Of a stretch of 21,931 bases of DNA, positions 20,793-21,931 are shown piece after piece. The stretch is from Ophioceras dolichostomum (taxonomy: Eukaryota; Ascomycota; Sordariomycetes; Magnaporthales; Ophioceraceae): the NCBI GenBank assembly GCA_003049485.1, contig PYST01000498.1:1-21931 (forward strand), written 5' to 3'. The stretch's first letter is position 1. Each line of letters starts with the position of its first letter. The position numbers and the translations under genes are program-made. The notes under the pieces were generated by a model. The model had not been told where the DNA came from. It did no database searches and saw nothing but the letters and a program-made list of their open reading frames with translations.

Positions 20793-21038
20793 ATGTATTT
20801 CTGTTTCCGCTCCTTCATCACCGTACTTGTACCGAACATATTTCTTGTTTTGTCTCTTCCGGTATTTGCTGCCGAGCAAGTGGGCGAAGTGAGGCAGCGA
20901 GGGTCGAGGTCGATGTCGATGTCGGGTATCAAAAAGTCCAGCTGCTTTGTCAAAGTTTGGACGGTGTCTGTCACCACTCCTCTCTGGCCACTCGTCCATA
21001 GCCCACCGAAACCACTACATAGAGGAGCGAACAGCTGA
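20793..21038 (+). CDS. Possible small secreted protein, 81 residues
   Basis: An ATG at 20793 opens an 81-codon frame. Its first 27 residues look like a signal peptide: an Arg near the start, a hydrophobic core rich in Leu/Val/Ile/Phe, and a PVFAA cleavage-like end. The mature part would be basic, Ser/Arg/Lys-containing, with one Cys at about 51, so it is not a typical Cys-rich effector. A TATATAGG lies at 20683 and a CT-rich stretch lies between it and the ATG. The context at the ATG is weak (no purine at -3, T after ATG). No family is recognised. It could be fortuitous, or the first exon of a spliced gene. Confidence 0.3.
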   Translation: MYFCFRSFITVLVPNIFLVLSLPVFAAEQVGEVRQRGSRSMSMSGIKKSSCFVKVWTVSVTTPLWPLVHSPPKPLHRGANS

Positions 21039-21931
21039 ACGATGGTCGCGGAGGGGATGAAGAAAGATAGAGAAGAGATGTGTCACTGCTGAGCTCTAAT
21101 TGGTTGGTGCGGTGTGTGTGGTGTACGCTTTTTGCGATCCAACCCCCTGGAACGAAACTCCTTTTTTCACATGCGCACATACGGTACGCACCTTGACACT
21201 CACCTTGCGCACGCAGACGACGTCACCACCGACGTTCTTTTTTTCCTTGTTCGTTCCCCCCTCCCGTCCGTTCTCTGAACCCCGAGTTGACCCCGAGAAA
21301 TTCAAGACGACCTAGCGTTCACCCTCCTGCCCCATTGTGGAGGAGAGGAGAGGGGTTTTTAGCAGAACTATAGACAGCTGGGCCACACCTCACGCTGTCC
21401 AGGAGATGGGATAAAACTTGATCTGTGTCCGAAGCTAGGACATATTCATGAGAGCCACGAGCGAAATGGGTCGAGTCAAGGAAAATACCTTGAGTCTGCA
21501 TGGAAAGCCAACAAGAACAAAAGATTCCGGAGATGCCAGCGGAGGAGAAGGCAGTGGGGAGATGTCCACAGAAAATTTCGTCCATCTGTCCAGGTCGGCG
21601 GGGTCCAGTTCAGCATCGTCCGTTCTTTTCTGTTCTGTTCTTTTCTGTCCTGGGTCGCTTGGCAACCTGGCAAAAACCCTATTCCATCTGCCACTCGAGC
21701 ATATCCGTCATTGCCCACCTAGCCCACCTCCTACCCAGCTCTGGTTGACATACTTTGCGCTATCGGGTAGGTGTGTGCATGTGTGCATGTGTGCATGTGC
21801 GTGTGCGCAGGTAACACGGACATGCGCAGGTAGTTGGAGGCACCCTCAGCCCCCAAAAAATTAATGTCCCCGCAAAATTCTCTCTCCCTTTCACACCACT
21901 TTCACCACTGCACAATTATGGCCAGTTGTAC
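21039..21931. other. Right-end intergenic DNA, possible leader of a gene beyond the window
   Basis: No gene is supportable. A GTGTGCAT array lies at about 21772-21800. The last 60 bases are CT- and CA-rich (about 21878-21915) and are followed by an ATG at 21918-21920 only 11 bases from the end, with G after the ATG. This would fit the leader and first codons of a plus-strand gene that continues outside the window. Confidence 0.35.
21772..21800. repeat. GTGTGCAT 8-bp tandem repeat
   Basis: Three to four tandem units of alternating purine-pyrimidine sequence, of the kind able to adopt left-handed DNA. It is intergenic. Confidence 0.85.

Overview
The window looks like nuclear DNA of a filamentous ascomycete (Pezizomycotina, most likely Sordariomycetes). 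The evidence is GC-rich exons split by short introns of about 80-150 bp with GTAAGT/GTATGT/GTGAGT donors and CTAAC or CTGAC branch points, CT-rich tracts in front of genes, and several intergenic patches of TAGGTA/TACCTA tetranucleotide sequence. There are no bacterial features, no operons and no CRISPR array. I found no rRNA or tRNA gene and no recognisable intact transposon. Species cannot be named from sequence alone.

Layout. 1-957: no convincing gene apart from the leader of the first one. 958-2074 (+): tubulin-folding cofactor B (Alf1/TBCB; UBL plus CAP-Gly) in two exons with one long intron. 2075-7450: about 5 kb without a supportable gene, holding a 63-bp tandem repeat, a T9A9 palindrome and a TAGGTA cluster. 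7455-9801 (+): CT-rich promoter and leader, then a three-exon single-pass membrane RING-H2 E3 ubiquitin ligase with a glycosylated luminal half. 9802-15056: about 5.2 kb mostly non-coding, with microsatellites and one small ORF behind a TATA box. 15057-17755 (+): a nine-exon seven-transmembrane, receptor-like protein with a roughly 300-residue low-complexity tail. 18529-19612 (-): a DUF3632-type fungal gene, convergent with the previous one, that appears broken by a frameshift and possibly by a stop codon. 19613-21931: repeats, one possible small secreted protein, and possibly the first codons of a gene running off the right end.

The genes do not form an obvious pathway or cluster. They are a housekeeping chaperone, a membrane E3 ligase, a receptor-like membrane protein and a decaying member of a lineage-variable fungal family. 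No clear new multi-gene system is visible. The items most worth follow-up are the decaying DUF3632 gene, the 7TM protein with its unusual tail and alternative acceptor, and the two small TATA-linked ORFs.
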